A DNA stretch of 64,000 nucleotides from Luteibaculum sp964627445 (GCA_964627445.1 CAZVJF010000011.1:1-64000); one strand, 5' to 3'. Shown: positions 35,269 to 44,303, counted from the first letter of the stretch. Notes: a model not told the origin generated them from the sequence alone. Numbers and translations: made by a program.

Positions 35269-35703
35269 TTATTTTTCAAATACTTCAATGTTCTTCATTT
35301 CCTTCACTAGGTCCGTAAACTTCCCTTCAAAGCGGGTAGCACGCACCATATGATTGTCTATCCAGTGGTAGTTTCCACCGCGCGGCTTGCCCATTAACAA
35401 ACCGTGGTATTTAAAACCGTGTTCATCCAGCCACTGTTCCGTAACTTCTCTGTGATCTTCGGTTCTAGAAGTAAAAAAAGTGATAACATGCCCTCTATGG
35501 AACCAGTTGTTTAACGTTTCCAGCGCATCGGGATACACCTTGGCAGTGGCCATACGCTCGGGTTCCTCGTTAGGGATATCATCGCAAACGGTGCCGTCTA
35601 TGTCAATTAAAAAGTTCTTTACATCGCTCGGTAGGATGGGACTCACCTTGTGGCCATCCACTTCCAAATCCTTGAGCTGTAAGTTCTTTTTGCTTTCTGA
35701 CAT
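35269..35703 (-). CDS. HAD-like phosphatase family protein
   Basis: The protein has 144 residues. HAD motif I appears as FLIDIDGTVCDD (about 32), then motif II VITFFTSRTEDHR (about 74) and a later GNYHWIDNH region (about 111). Flavobacterial members are frequently labelled phosphoheptose isomerase, but no SIS fold is present and the HAD motifs argue for phosphatase or nucleotidase chemistry. It is inserted between the two Fe-S genes with 3-base gaps on each side, so it belongs to the same operon. Confidence 0.82.
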   Translation of the reverse strand: MSESKKNLQLKDLEVDGHKVSPILPSDVKNFLIDIDGTVCDDIPNEEPERMATAKVYPDALETLNNWFHRGHVITFFTSRTEDHREVTEQWLDEHGFKYHGLLMGKPRGGNYHWIDNHMVRATRFEGKFTDLVKEMKNIEVFEK

Positions 35704-35706
35704 CGC

Positions 35707-37071
35707 TTAGTTTTCATCCACCCAATTGGCGCGGTCTTGCTGACCAAAAGCCCAAGGGGCGGCATTGTTTTGTACGTTGTTTACCATAGCAGTGAGCTCA
35801 GATGGCATAGAGCTGGCTTCCATAACCAGGCTTCTGCGTAAATCCACTATGATACGTAGTGGGTCAATATTCACCGGACATGCATCGGTACAGGCGTTGC
35901 ATGTAGTACAGGCCCAGAGTTCCTCTTCGCTGATGTAATCGCCCAATAAAGACTTTCCATCCTGGTGATCTTTTCCATTTTTATCGATACCCTTTCCAAC
36001 CTCTTCTAAACGGTCTCTGGTATCCATCATCACTTTTCGTGGCGATAACTTTTTACCCGTTACGTTGGCCGGACAAACCGAGGTACAACGACCACACTCA
36101 GTGCAGGTGTAAGCATCCATTAGGCTTTTCCAACTCAGATCGGTAACATCTTTAGCTCCAAAAGAAGGCAGTTCAGGTTCGCCTCCATCCGCTGGCGCCT
36201 CTCCACCCGCAGCAAAAGGATCTGCGTTGGGGTCCATCATCAATTTCACCTCCTTGGTTACGGCATCCAGGTTGCTAAACTCTCCTTTGTTTTTAAGGTT
36301 GGAATACCACGTATTGGGAAATGCTAGAATAATGTGAAAATGCTTAGAAATCGGGAGGTAGTTAAGGAATAAAAGAATACCCACAATATGCGCCCACCAA
36401 GCGGTGCGTTCAATTGCAGCCAGGGTGGATAAATCGCTAGGTAGGATACCTGTTAAAAGGTTACTCACTACAAAACGACCTTGAAGGTCTAGGTTATACT
36501 TGGATAAACCAGCTTGAGCCAGTTGTTCAGCATCGGTAGTCATGAGTACCGTATCGGCTGCGTTCATAATTAGGAAAGCCGCCATTAAAACCAGTTCGAT
36601 GTAAAGGATATACAAGCCATCTTTTGTTGGCCAACCCTTCATTTCGGGTTTCCAGAACCGCTCGAGGCGCAACACCAATCTGCGCGCTAAGAATACCAGC
36701 ACCCCAATAACAACGAGCACCGCAAAAATCTCAAAGACGTTGATTATAAAATAATAGAAGGAACCCAGCACACTATGGAACATGCGATGCGTGCCAAAGA
36801 TTCCGTCTAAGATAATTTCTAAAACCTCTAGGTTAATGATTACGAAACCGAGGTATACAAAAATGTGCATGATACCCGCTACAGGACGCACTACCATTTT
36901 GCTTTGGCCTAAAGCCACTCGCGCCATAGTTTTCCACCGTTCCCCCTTGTTGTCCGAGATATCCTCGTCTTTTCCCAAAAAGATATTTCTACGAATTTTT
37001 CCTACCTGTTTAGCGAAAAAGAAGCTTGCCGCTGCTAGGATGACAATAAAAACAATGTTAGAAATTCCCAT
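35707..37071 (-). CDS. Membrane-bound 4Fe-4S dicluster protein
   Basis: The protein has 454 residues. The first half has about five membrane helices (VFIVILAAASFFFAKQVG at the start, then IMHIFVYLGFVIINLEVLEI, VFEIFAVLVVIGVLVFLA, VLMAAFLIMNAA). A cytosolic ferredoxin-like part holds two cluster motifs, CTECGRCTSVCPA (about 319) and CTTCNACTDACPVN (about 393). It resembles HdrC/DsrK-type electron-transfer subunits with a fused membrane domain and likely exchanges electrons with the quinone pool. With the HdrB-like partner downstream it forms a membrane redox unit of unknown substrate. Confidence 0.9.
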   Translation of the reverse strand: MGISNIVFIVILAAASFFFAKQVGKIRRNIFLGKDEDISDNKGERWKTMARVALGQSKMVVRPVAGIMHIFVYLGFVIINLEVLEIILDGIFGTHRMFHSVLGSFYYFIINVFEIFAVLVVIGVLVFLARRLVLRLERFWKPEMKGWPTKDGLYILYIELVLMAAFLIMNAADTVLMTTDAEQLAQAGLSKYNLDLQGRFVVSNLLTGILPSDLSTLAAIERTAWWAHIVGILLFLNYLPISKHFHIILAFPNTWYSNLKNKGEFSNLDAVTKEVKLMMDPNADPFAAGGEAPADGGEPELPSFGAKDVTDLSWKSLMDAYTCTECGRCTSVCPANVTGKKLSPRKVMMDTRDRLEEVGKGIDKNGKDHQDGKSLLGDYISEEELWACTTCNACTDACPVNIDPLRIIVDLRRSLVMEASSMPSELTAMVNNVQNNAAPWAFGQQDRANWVDEN

Positions 37072-37074
37072 GTA

Positions 37075-38088
37075 CTATTCTTCGTTTAGCATTTCCATTA
37101 GCTTCTGCTCTTCGGGCTGCGTAAGGCTTACCCCTCGTTGTTTTCTTCCAATGAGGTTAAAGCTAACGTAGCGCCCTGGGTTGCGTCTAATGTCTTCTAA
37201 TAAATATTCCAGCTCGGCCACTGCGGCTACGGCTCGGTTGTGCAAAGAATCGGTCTGAGTCAGTTGCCCTAACGAGCCCTTACCATTCTTAATATCTGCA
37301 AGGATAGTCTCCAGGTTTGCAACCGTTTCTTGCGCTTTCAAAAGGGTTTCTTTGAGTTCTGCTTCAGCAAGATCGCCCGTTATTTTCTCTACATTTTTAA
37401 TGGAAGCATCAAGGCCTTCCGCGTTCTTTTGCAACACATCGGTAGTTACCGCAACGTTTTCTACAGCACGAGCTATGTTGCTTTTTTCTTCAGCTAACAA
37501 CTCCTCTACGCTTTTTGCGCTGGCGAGTAAGGACTCAAAGGTACCGCGTATGCTGTAGAAGCTCTGTCCAAGCTGGTCCAAACTACTTTCGTTGAGAACA
37601 GTGCGCACTACAATAAGCACACTATCCACCGAAGTAATTAAGTTTTCTGCTTTGGCTTGCAACGGAGCCAGCTGTTCGCTCACCACGTCCATAATACCTT
37701 CTTCCAAGTCTGATACTAAGGTATCACCAGGCTCTGCTTCTATGCCCGGTTTAATAAGCAGATCCACACCCTTTGATCCTAATATGTCCGCAGAGATGAT
37801 TTTAGCCACCGTGTTTTGCGTAAGATGCACACTAGGATTGGTAACACGTAGGGTTACTAAAAGTTTGTCGTTGGTACCTGGCACAAAGTCTATACGAGCC
37901 ACTTGTCCCACCTTTAAACCATTCACCCAAATAGGGTTGGTAGCCGTTAAACCATCTACCCGTGGATACACCGCATAGTAGTTCTGCTGGGGCAAGAAGA
38001 TATTTTTTCCTTTGAGGAAATTGATGCCAATAAACGCTATAGCTATAGCCGCAAGTACCAGCAGTGCTATTTTTATTTCTTTCTTCAA
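37075..38088 (-). CDS. MlaD/MCE family lipid-transport protein
   Basis: The protein has 337 residues: an N-terminal anchor (IALLVLAAIAIAFIGINFL), one MCE domain (FLPQQNYYAVYPRVDGL at about 31, GLKVGQVARIDF near 58, then GSKGVDLLI), and a long helical C-terminus that could form a tube across the periplasm. MCE proteins carry lipids between inner and outer membranes, usually with MlaE/F transporters, which are not in this window. It lies between the amidase and the Fe-S genes on one strand, with gaps of three to seven bases. Confidence 0.92.
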   Translation of the reverse strand: MKKEIKIALLVLAAIAIAFIGINFLKGKNIFLPQQNYYAVYPRVDGLTATNPIWVNGLKVGQVARIDFVPGTNDKLLVTLRVTNPSVHLTQNTVAKIISADILGSKGVDLLIKPGIEAEPGDTLVSDLEEGIMDVVSEQLAPLQAKAENLITSVDSVLIVVRTVLNESSLDQLGQSFYSIRGTFESLLASAKSVEELLAEEKSNIARAVENVAVTTDVLQKNAEGLDASIKNVEKITGDLAEAELKETLLKAQETVANLETILADIKNGKGSLGQLTQTDSLHNRAVAAVAELEYLLEDIRRNPGRYVSFNLIGRKQRGVSLTQPEEQKLMEMLNEE

Positions 38089-38095
38089 CAGGGGC

Positions 38096-39262
38096 TTACT
38101 TTTTTTGTTGGTCTAAGGCTTCTTTAATACTAATCTGCTCTTTATTCTTTACCGCGATCACAAAGGAGGCTTCCAGCCCCTTTAGTTTGCGCACCTTTTT
38201 CAATGCCTTCTTAGCCTCGGCATAGGTACTGTAGTTGCCGTACAAATACTTGTACCGCCCCGATAACTCCATCTCCTCCACTTCCGTTAAATCGGGGATT
38301 TCCTGACTCACGTTCACTTTGCGCGATGAAGATAACAATTGAATCTTAAACACAAGGTCGTACGGATTAGGACCCACCTCCTTAGAATTATCTGCTTGTT
38401 GGGGTTCGCGCGGCACTACAGGCGCTGCACTAGCCGTCATACCGTTGGTTTGATCGACAGCTTCGCGCTGTTTTTTCCACTCTTTAAAAGCTCTATAAAT
38501 AGCAGAGGCCATGTACACTTGTCCCAAATCGCTATTGAGGAAGTCTTCTTCGCGGGGGTTGGTAAGAAAGCCCAACTCAATTAACACAGAGGGCATGGTA
38601 GAACGATATAATACCCGGAGCACCGCTTGTTTTACCCCTCTACTGTTTCGCCCCACTCGGTTGGAAAACTGCTGCTCTACGTAATTTGCAAAACTGATGC
38701 TTTGATCCTGAAATGCACTTTGGTAGAGCTCTGCCAGCATATCTGCCTCTGGATTTTCGGTATCCAAATCGGCATACTTGCTCTCGTAATCTTCTTCAAG
38801 GTAAATTACGGAGTTCTCCATTTTGGTGAGGGCCAAATTTTGCTCTTCGTACTTAAAGCCCATTACAAAGGTCTCCGTGCCCGAAGCTGCGGCCGATCCT
38901 GCCGAATTGCAATGAATGGAAATAAACAGGTCTGCTTTGTTACGGTTGGCAATGGCTGCGCGCTCACTAAGCGATATAAAGTTATCATCGTCTCGGGTAT
39001 AGATCACTTTGATATCAGGAAAAGCTTCCTTGATGTAACCACCCAATTTCAAAGCTACTTCCAGCGCAATATCTTTTTCGCGAGTTTGGTAACGGCCAGT
39101 ACCTAAGTTCCCTGGATCCTTTCCGCCATGCCCCGCATCAATAACCACGCAGCTTACGTTGCTTTGCGCTTGGGCTTTTTTTGCTGGGAGCAAAATAAAT
39201 AGGCCCAAGCACGTTACTAGATAAACTAGCACCTTGCTATGATTGCTTAGCGTTTGGCCCAT
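38096..39262 (-). CDS. N-acetylmuramoyl-L-alanine amidase
   Basis: The protein has 388 residues. Signal peptide (VLVYLVTCLGLFILLPAKKA), then an Amidase_3 catalytic domain with VIDAGHGGKDPG (about 42), the glutamate in TREKDIALEVALKL (about 63), SIHCNS with zinc histidine (about 115) and VLIELGFLTN with the catalytic glutamate (about 226). A proline-rich linker precedes a C-terminal repeat-like region (FKIQLLSS near 312, YKYLYGNYSTYAEAKKAL near 344) resembling SPOR. It cleaves stem peptides from peptidoglycan, probably in division. First gene of the operon that continues with MlaD. Confidence 0.94.
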   Translation of the reverse strand: MGQTLSNHSKVLVYLVTCLGLFILLPAKKAQAQSNVSCVVIDAGHGGKDPGNLGTGRYQTREKDIALEVALKLGGYIKEAFPDIKVIYTRDDDNFISLSERAAIANRNKADLFISIHCNSAGSAAASGTETFVMGFKYEEQNLALTKMENSVIYLEEDYESKYADLDTENPEADMLAELYQSAFQDQSISFANYVEQQFSNRVGRNSRGVKQAVLRVLYRSTMPSVLIELGFLTNPREEDFLNSDLGQVYMASAIYRAFKEWKKQREAVDQTNGMTASAAPVVPREPQQADNSKEVGPNPYDLVFKIQLLSSSRKVNVSQEIPDLTEVEEMELSGRYKYLYGNYSTYAEAKKALKKVRKLKGLEASFVIAVKNKEQISIKEALDQQKK

Positions 39263-39281
39263 ATTTTGATGACGAATTGGT

Positions 39282-39289
39282 TAGTTTTG
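39282..39289 (+). promoter_or_regulatory. Putative -7 box for the LptD-like gene
   Basis: TAGTTTTG matches TAnnTTTG exactly, 30 bases before the chosen start. A TTG lies 13 bases upstream and another 25 upstream, neither at ideal spacing. Confidence 0.4.
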
Positions 39290-39301
39290 CGCACTTATAA
39301 A

Positions 39302-39309
39302 CAAATTTA
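39302..39309 (-). promoter_or_regulatory. Putative -7 box for the amidase operon
   Basis: Read on the minus strand the sequence is TAAATTTG, an exact TAnnTTTG. The transcript would start roughly 33 bases before the amidase ATG. It interlocks with the oppositely directed box at 39282-39289, so the two promoters overlap. Confidence 0.4.
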
Positions 39310-39319
39310 GCAGGAAGAC

Positions 39320-41899
39320 TTGGGTTGTTGCGTGTTGAGATATGGTATTTTCCGCTACCTACTGTTAATAAAACTAAGCGTTTTATGCTTGTGGGGACAC
39401 GCCCAAGAGGCCGATTCTGTTGCGGTAGTTAGCGACAGCTCCCAAGTAGCCAACGATACCATCCCTAAAAAAATTGGCTCCCTGTACCTTTCTCAAGATC
39501 AAAGCTTTGAAACTGAGGTAGATTACGATGCCAAAGACAGCATCAAATACGACCTGAAAAACAAAAAAGTGCGCCTCTATGGAGAGGGCATGGTTACCTA
39601 CGGAGATATAGAGCTAAAAGCCGACTACATTGAATACGGTTTTACCAACAACTTGGTGCTGGCCATGTCTACCACCGATACGGCTGGAAAGGTAATTGGA
39701 AAGCCTGTATTTAAAGACAAGGGCCAAGAGTACGAAGCCGACACCATACGCTACAACTTTAAGTCACGCAAGGGCCTTATAAAACAGGTTTCTACCAGCA
39801 TAGCCAATGGGTATGTTTTTGGAGAGCGCGTAAAGCGCACCCAGGGCGATGTACTTTACATTAAGAACGCTTCCTTTTGTCCCTGCGAAAACAAAGAGGC
39901 AAAAACCCGCATCCACACCAGCAAGCTAAAATTTATTCCTAGCGAAAAGATATTGAGCAGCGCATGGGTGCTAAAGCTTGGCAAAGTACCTACGCCCCTG
40001 GCTTTTTTCTTTGGTTTTTTTCCAAACAACGAAAAGAAAAACGCAGGGATTATCATTCCACGCTATGGCGACTCGCCCAATTTGGGCTTTTTCTTAGCCG
40101 ATTTTGGCTGGTACCAACCCCTGGGCGAAAACATGGATGCCAAATTTATGGGTACCATATATACCCGAGGTAGCTGGAACACCTCTACCGATCTGCGTTA
40201 TACCAATCGCTACCGCTTTAGTGGAGGCCTGAACTTTTTGTTTCAAAAATCCCTTACCGGTTTCCGAGAAATCCCCAGCACCTTTAGCGAAACCCAAGAT
40301 TTTAAGATCAACTGGCAACACCGCCAAGCGCCTAAAGCGCGACCCAACAGCAATTTCAACGCTTCGGTAAACATTGGTACTTCTACCGTAAACCGAAATA
40401 ACCTCAACAGTAGTGCCCAAGATTTCTTAACCAATACCTTTCGGTCGAATATCAACTACACCAAAACCTTTAGAGGAAAACCCTACAATTTTTCGGTTTC
40501 GGCTTCGCACAACCAAAACACCAACACGGGAGCTGTAAACATCGATTTACCCCAGCTTACCTTTAACGTACAGCGCTTATACTTGCCGCTAAGCTTTTTA
40601 AAAGCTAGAGACAACGGCAAAACCATGTGGTATGAGAAAATTGGGATGAACTACTCCATGAATTTCTCCAACCGACTGGCCACAGGAGATTCGCTTATTT
40701 CACTGCGAAACATCAACAGCCTTACCCGTCAAATGCAAAACGGTATTCGTCACAATGTGGCCTTAAACACCTCGCTAAAAAAGTGGTTCTTTACTTTTAA
40801 TCCCGCCATTAACCTTACCAGCCGCAACTATTTTAGGCGCTTTGAACGCAGGTTCGACAACGACCTTCAGGCTCCTGCCATTGACACCTTGCCTGGTTTT
40901 TACAACGTTTACGATGTAGGCTTCAGCACCTCGGTAACCACCAACGTGTATGGTATGTTTACCTTTAAAAAAGGCCCCTTAAAAGCAGTGCGCCATTTAA
41001 TGACACCTACGGCTAGCTTCTTTTACAGACCCGGAAACGATTACCGCAAATATGGTTTTGTGGGCAATGAAGGAGCGTATACCAGCTACACCCCTTTCGA
41101 TGGCGCTATTTACGGCACACCCGCTCCACAAGAATCAGGTGGACTAAATCTTTCGCTTGCCAATAACTTGGAAGCTAAAGTGCGTGATCGTTCCGATACT
41201 ACGGGTACGGGAACGAAGAAGATTAAACTCATAGAAGCCTTTAACCTCAACGCCAGTCACGACTTTCTACGCGACAGTGTAAAGTGGTCTACCATTGGTG
41301 TAAATGCTCGTACGGTAGTATTGCAATCGCTGTCTTTAAACTATGCTGCAGTGTTAGACCCCTACGGCTACGATGCCAACGGACAAACGATAAACGCCTC
41401 ACTGCTTAAACAGCGCAACCAATTGGTGCGCATGGCCAGCCAAACCTTTGCGGTAAATTACAGTTACCGAGCCGGCATGTACAAGGATAAGAGCAAGAAA
41501 AAGCAAGAGCGCGATTCCACCTTTATCAATAACCTGTATTACGGTATTGTCCCAGAAATTACGGTGGGATATAACTACAGTATTAACCAGCAGTTTGATG
41601 CCGAAATGGGCGACTTCATAAAAAATACAACCCCGCATACGGTTACCGTATCGGGTGGATTTAATTTCTTCGAGAAAGTGCGTCTACGCTATTCTACGGG
41701 ATTCGATTTCATTGCCAAAGAATTCTCGTTTACTCAATTTAATGTATATCTGGATTTAAACTGCTGGGAGTTTAGCGCCAATTTGGTTCCGTTTGGAAAT
41801 ATCCGCAGCTACTCCGTGTCGCTTAATATGAAATCGGCACTCCTAAAAGACGTAAAACTGGAACGCAATCGATCGTTTAACCGCGATGCTCAATTCTAA
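39320..41899 (+). CDS. LptD-like outer-membrane assembly protein
   Basis: About 859 residues. Signal peptide (YLLLIKLSVLCLWGHAQ), an OstA-type N-terminal segment (LYGEGMVTYGDIELKADYIE at about 91, with EADTIRYNFKSRKG), a cysteine pair in ASFCPCENKEAK (about 184), then a long beta-barrel with alternating strands (WNTSTDLRYTNRY, NFSVSASHNQNTN) ending in SVSLNMKS. This is the layout of Bacteroidota LptD, which inserts lipopolysaccharide into the outer leaflet. The TTG start is favoured by AGGAAG six bases before it. A GTG at 39332 is an alternative that leaves the signal peptide intact. Divergent from the amidase. Confidence 0.85.
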   Translation: MGCCVLRYGIFRYLLLIKLSVLCLWGHAQEADSVAVVSDSSQVANDTIPKKIGSLYLSQDQSFETEVDYDAKDSIKYDLKNKKVRLYGEGMVTYGDIELKADYIEYGFTNNLVLAMSTTDTAGKVIGKPVFKDKGQEYEADTIRYNFKSRKGLIKQVSTSIANGYVFGERVKRTQGDVLYIKNASFCPCENKEAKTRIHTSKLKFIPSEKILSSAWVLKLGKVPTPLAFFFGFFPNNEKKNAGIIIPRYGDSPNLGFFLADFGWYQPLGENMDAKFMGTIYTRGSWNTSTDLRYTNRYRFSGGLNFLFQKSLTGFREIPSTFSETQDFKINWQHRQAPKARPNSNFNASVNIGTSTVNRNNLNSSAQDFLTNTFRSNINYTKTFRGKPYNFSVSASHNQNTNTGAVNIDLPQLTFNVQRLYLPLSFLKARDNGKTMWYEKIGMNYSMNFSNRLATGDSLISLRNINSLTRQMQNGIRHNVALNTSLKKWFFTFNPAINLTSRNYFRRFERRFDNDLQAPAIDTLPGFYNVYDVGFSTSVTTNVYGMFTFKKGPLKAVRHLMTPTASFFYRPGNDYRKYGFVGNEGAYTSYTPFDGAIYGTPAPQESGGLNLSLANNLEAKVRDRSDTTGTGTKKIKLIEAFNLNASHDFLRDSVKWSTIGVNARTVVLQSLSLNYAAVLDPYGYDANGQTINASLLKQRNQLVRMASQTFAVNYSYRAGMYKDKSKKKQERDSTFINNLYYGIVPEITVGYNYSINQQFDAEMGDFIKNTTPHTVTVSGGFNFFEKVRLRYSTGFDFIAKEFSFTQFNVYLDLNCWEFSANLVPFGNIRSYSVSLNMKSALLKDVKLERNRSFNRDAQF

Positions 41900-41903
41900 G
41901 ACT

Positions 41904-42284
41904 ATGGCCAAAGAAACTTTTAATTCGCCCAATGCACCCGAAGCGGTGGGTCCATACAGCCATGCGGCTTGGGCAGGAAACACCTTATTTATTAGCGGTC
42001 AAATTGCCCTAGACCTAGACGGCAACTTGCACACAGGCGATGTTTCCACAGAATGCACGCAGGTGCTTAACAACCTGAAGCAAATTGTTACCGATGCCGG
42101 CTTAAGCCTCGATGACATTGTAAAATGCAGCATCTTCCTAAGCAACATGGACGATTTTGCTGCCGTGAACACCGTCTATGCAACGTACTTTAAACAAAGC
42201 CCACCCGCAAGAGAGTGTGTAGCGGTAAAAACACTCCCCAAAAACGTGAACGTAGAAATTAGCGCGATTGCTTACAAAGCCTAG
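41904..42284 (+). CDS. ridA: RidA family enamine/imine deaminase
   Basis: The protein has 126 residues, typical length. It hydrolyses reactive enamine intermediates, such as those from PLP dehydratases. Family motifs include NAPEAVGPYSHA (about 9), LFISGQIALD (about 26), the arginine in SPPARECVAVKTLP (about 99) and NVEISAIAYK at the end. The start at 41904 is chosen because the longer frame begins within the LptD-like gene. It lies four bases after LptD. The end overlaps the convergent membrane-protein gene by four bases. Confidence 0.94.
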   Translation: MAKETFNSPNAPEAVGPYSHAAWAGNTLFISGQIALDLDGNLHTGDVSTECTQVLNNLKQIVTDAGLSLDDIVKCSIFLSNMDDFAAVNTVYATYFKQSPPARECVAVKTLPKNVNVEISAIAYKA

Positions 42285-42772
42285 CGCAGGTGCTTCAACT
42301 GAGTTCCGTATAGCACTAAAAAGATACCGTTTATGATGGCGGTAGGATAAAACAGCAATGGAACAAATCCGGCCACCAAAATGGGCACGATAACTTGTAG
42401 CGCACAACCAAAAGCATACAAATAGTAGCCTTTGGCTTGCATACGAAACATAAGCACAGCTCCAACCAAACACACTAGCCCCAAGATTAAACTGTTAATG
42501 GAGAGTTCTACTTTGTATTTAGCAATGGACTCTACTTGTCCAAAAATGCTGTCCATTAGGCCCAAAGTTTTCTCGGCTTCCTCTTCTTCCATCTCGTCCT
42601 CCAAATCGTCCTCCATTTGATCCCGAGTTTCCTGGAGCAAATCGGTATCGGCTTGGACGTACACAGAACCCGTTGCAAAACCTATGGTGTTGGAAATTAC
42701 GGTCCAACCGCTTCCTATAAAAGTAAGAATGCAGAGTACGGTTAAGAAGGTAGGTCGTATTTGCGTATCCAT
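42281..42772 (-). CDS. Hypothetical membrane protein
   Basis: The protein has 163 residues with about four predicted helices (FLTVLCILTFIGSGWTVISN near the N-terminus, then INSLILGLVCLVGAVLMF, YAFGCALQVIVPILVAGFV, and TAIINGIFLVLYG). A strongly acidic loop (about 47-62, DQMEDDLEDEMEEEEAEK) separates the first two helices. No family was recognised. It converges with ridA and diverges from the menaquinone operon, sharing a 180-base region that holds several hairpins. Confidence 0.72.
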   Translation of the reverse strand: MDTQIRPTFLTVLCILTFIGSGWTVISNTIGFATGSVYVQADTDLLQETRDQMEDDLEDEMEEEEAEKTLGLMDSIFGQVESIAKYKVELSINSLILGLVCLVGAVLMFRMQAKGYYLYAFGCALQVIVPILVAGFVPLLFYPTAIINGIFLVLYGTQLKHLR

Positions 42773-42821
42773 GGCAGCAGATTTTATTTATTGATTTAAG
42801 TTTCCGTCCGAATTTTAACCC

Positions 42822-42867
42822 AAATTATGCACAATGCATAATTTGCCCTACGGGCTGACGAAAGCCC
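42822..42867. promoter_or_regulatory. Cluster of three hairpins in the divergent spacer before the men operon
   Basis: AAATTATGCA and TGCATAATTT (42822-42831 and 42835-42844) are perfect 10-base arms with a 3-base loop. Immediately after, GCCC-TAC-GGGC (42845-42855) and GGGCT-six-AGCCC (about 42852-42867) share the same GGGC, so they are mutually exclusive. The first could be an operator. The second pair has the look of alternative RNA structures or a terminator-like element for the transcript directed right. Confidence 0.45.
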
Positions 42868-42952
42868 GGCTTTGTCAAGGTTAACAAATTAAAGAAACTT
42901 CCTAAAGGCATTATATCACAGTGAATGGCTAAAATTCTGCACTTTTGACCCT

Positions 42953-43360
42953 ATGAACTTACCTTCCTTAGATAGCGTAAACGCTTGGTCCAAGGATACC
43001 CTAATGGAATTTTGGGGCATAACCTTTACGCGAATAACTGAAAACGAGCTTTGGGCCACCATGCCCGTAACAACCAAAGTGAAACAGCCTTATGGCTTAT
43101 TGCATGGCGGTGCTACGGCTGCTTTGGCCGAAACTATAGGTTCTACAGGCTCTGCTATATACGCAGGTCCCGACCACATAGCGGTGGGCTTGCAGCTTAC
43201 CGCGAACCACCTGAAAAGTGCCAGGGAAGGCACCGTTACCGGCAAAGGCCGAATACTGCACAAAGGCCGTTCTACCCACTTATGGGACATTACCGTGTAC
43301 GATGCACAGGAGAACATATTATCTACCTGCAGGTTGACCAACTTCATAAAGGCTCGCTAA
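42953..43360 (+). CDS. PaaI-type hotdog thioesterase, likely DHNA-CoA thioesterase
   Basis: The protein has 135 residues, hotdog fold: the helix motif PYGLLHGGATAALAETIGSTG (about 43) carries the catalytic acid, and the following strands (AVGLQLTANHLKSAREGTVTG) match PaaI thioesterases. As first gene of the menaquinone cluster it likely hydrolyses 1,4-dihydroxy-2-naphthoyl-CoA (the MenI step). This is inferred from position, because sequence alone does not fix the substrate. It is followed by menF after four bases. Confidence 0.85.
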   Translation: MNLPSLDSVNAWSKDTLMEFWGITFTRITENELWATMPVTTKVKQPYGLLHGGATAALAETIGSTGSAIYAGPDHIAVGLQLTANHLKSAREGTVTGKGRILHKGRSTHLWDITVYDAQENILSTCRLTNFIKAR

Positions 43361-43364
43361 AAAT

Positions 43365-44303
43365 TTGGCTTGGTACATTGCCCATAATCTTACCGGTTTC
43401 ACACCCAACAGCTGGCTACAAACTACGGAAGAACACTCCGACCAACAGTTGCTGCTTTCTGATTTCACGGGTAAGAATGCGGTAGCAGCCTCCTTAAGAG
43501 CGCACCAACCTCCACAGACCAACCTTCCAGTTTACCAAAACAAGGAATTGGCTTCCAGGCTAAGTTACGTAGATGCTGTGCAAAAGGCCATCCAGGCTAT
43601 ACAGGCAGGAAAAATGGATAAGGTGGTCTTGTCGCGAAGAAAATTTATTCCGCTAGAAAGCAATACAGCAGAAGCGCTAGCCCACAGTTTGCCGCAGTCT
43701 GTAGCTGGCAAGTTTTGCTATAAACTCTACAACGAAACAACCCGGCAGTTTTGGCTGGGAGCCACACCCGAGATTTTAGTGCAATACCAAAACAAAGAGT
43801 ACCTAAGCTATGCACTGGCAGGAACGGCAAAAAACCCTGAAGATTTCTCCCAAAAAGAATACGAAGAGCAGGCCATAGTGGCGCGTTACATTAAGAAGCA
43901 ACTGCCCAATTTTGCCGTCTCTGAAGGTGCCGTAAAGCAAGTCGATGTGCGGGGCATGTACCACCTAAAAAGCGAACTCACTTGGCCTGGAGCACTAGAA
44001 GATTGCCAAAAATATGTGAACCAACTGCACCCCACGCCAGCAGTATGTGGCGTGCCCGTAGATCCCGCAAAAGCGTTTATTGAAGAAAATGAGAAAGGCC
44101 CTCGCGATTTATATACGGGATATTTAGGCTTTACAAAAGGCCAAGAAGCTGCAATTATGGTAAACTTGCGGTGCGGAAGGCTGTTTAACAATGGTATCTT
44201 ACTTTTTGCAGGGGGTGGAATTACCGCAGATAGCAATCCCGACCAAGAATTCTTGGAAACCGAGTTAAAATTTGAAGCCATTATTCGCGACCTAGATTTA
44301 TGA
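43365..44303 (+). CDS. menF: Isochorismate synthase
   Basis: The protein has 312 residues and belongs to the chorismate-binding family that converts chorismate to isochorismate. Recognised: GKMDKVVLSRRKF (about 85), FWLGATPEILVQY (about 126), the AGTAKNP loop (about 148), LHPTPAVCGVP (about 220), the FIEENEKGPRDLYTGYLGF block (about 237), and LFAGGGITADSNPDQE near the end. It is shorter than most relatives because the N-terminal subdomain is reduced. The start is a TTG (43365) five bases after the thioesterase stop. It overlaps menD by four bases. Confidence 0.9.
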   Translation: MAWYIAHNLTGFTPNSWLQTTEEHSDQQLLLSDFTGKNAVAASLRAHQPPQTNLPVYQNKELASRLSYVDAVQKAIQAIQAGKMDKVVLSRRKFIPLESNTAEALAHSLPQSVAGKFCYKLYNETTRQFWLGATPEILVQYQNKEYLSYALAGTAKNPEDFSQKEYEEQAIVARYIKKQLPNFAVSEGAVKQVDVRGMYHLKSELTWPGALEDCQKYVNQLHPTPAVCGVPVDPAKAFIEENEKGPRDLYTGYLGFTKGQEAAIMVNLRCGRLFNNGILLFAGGGITADSNPDQEFLETELKFEAIIRDLDL

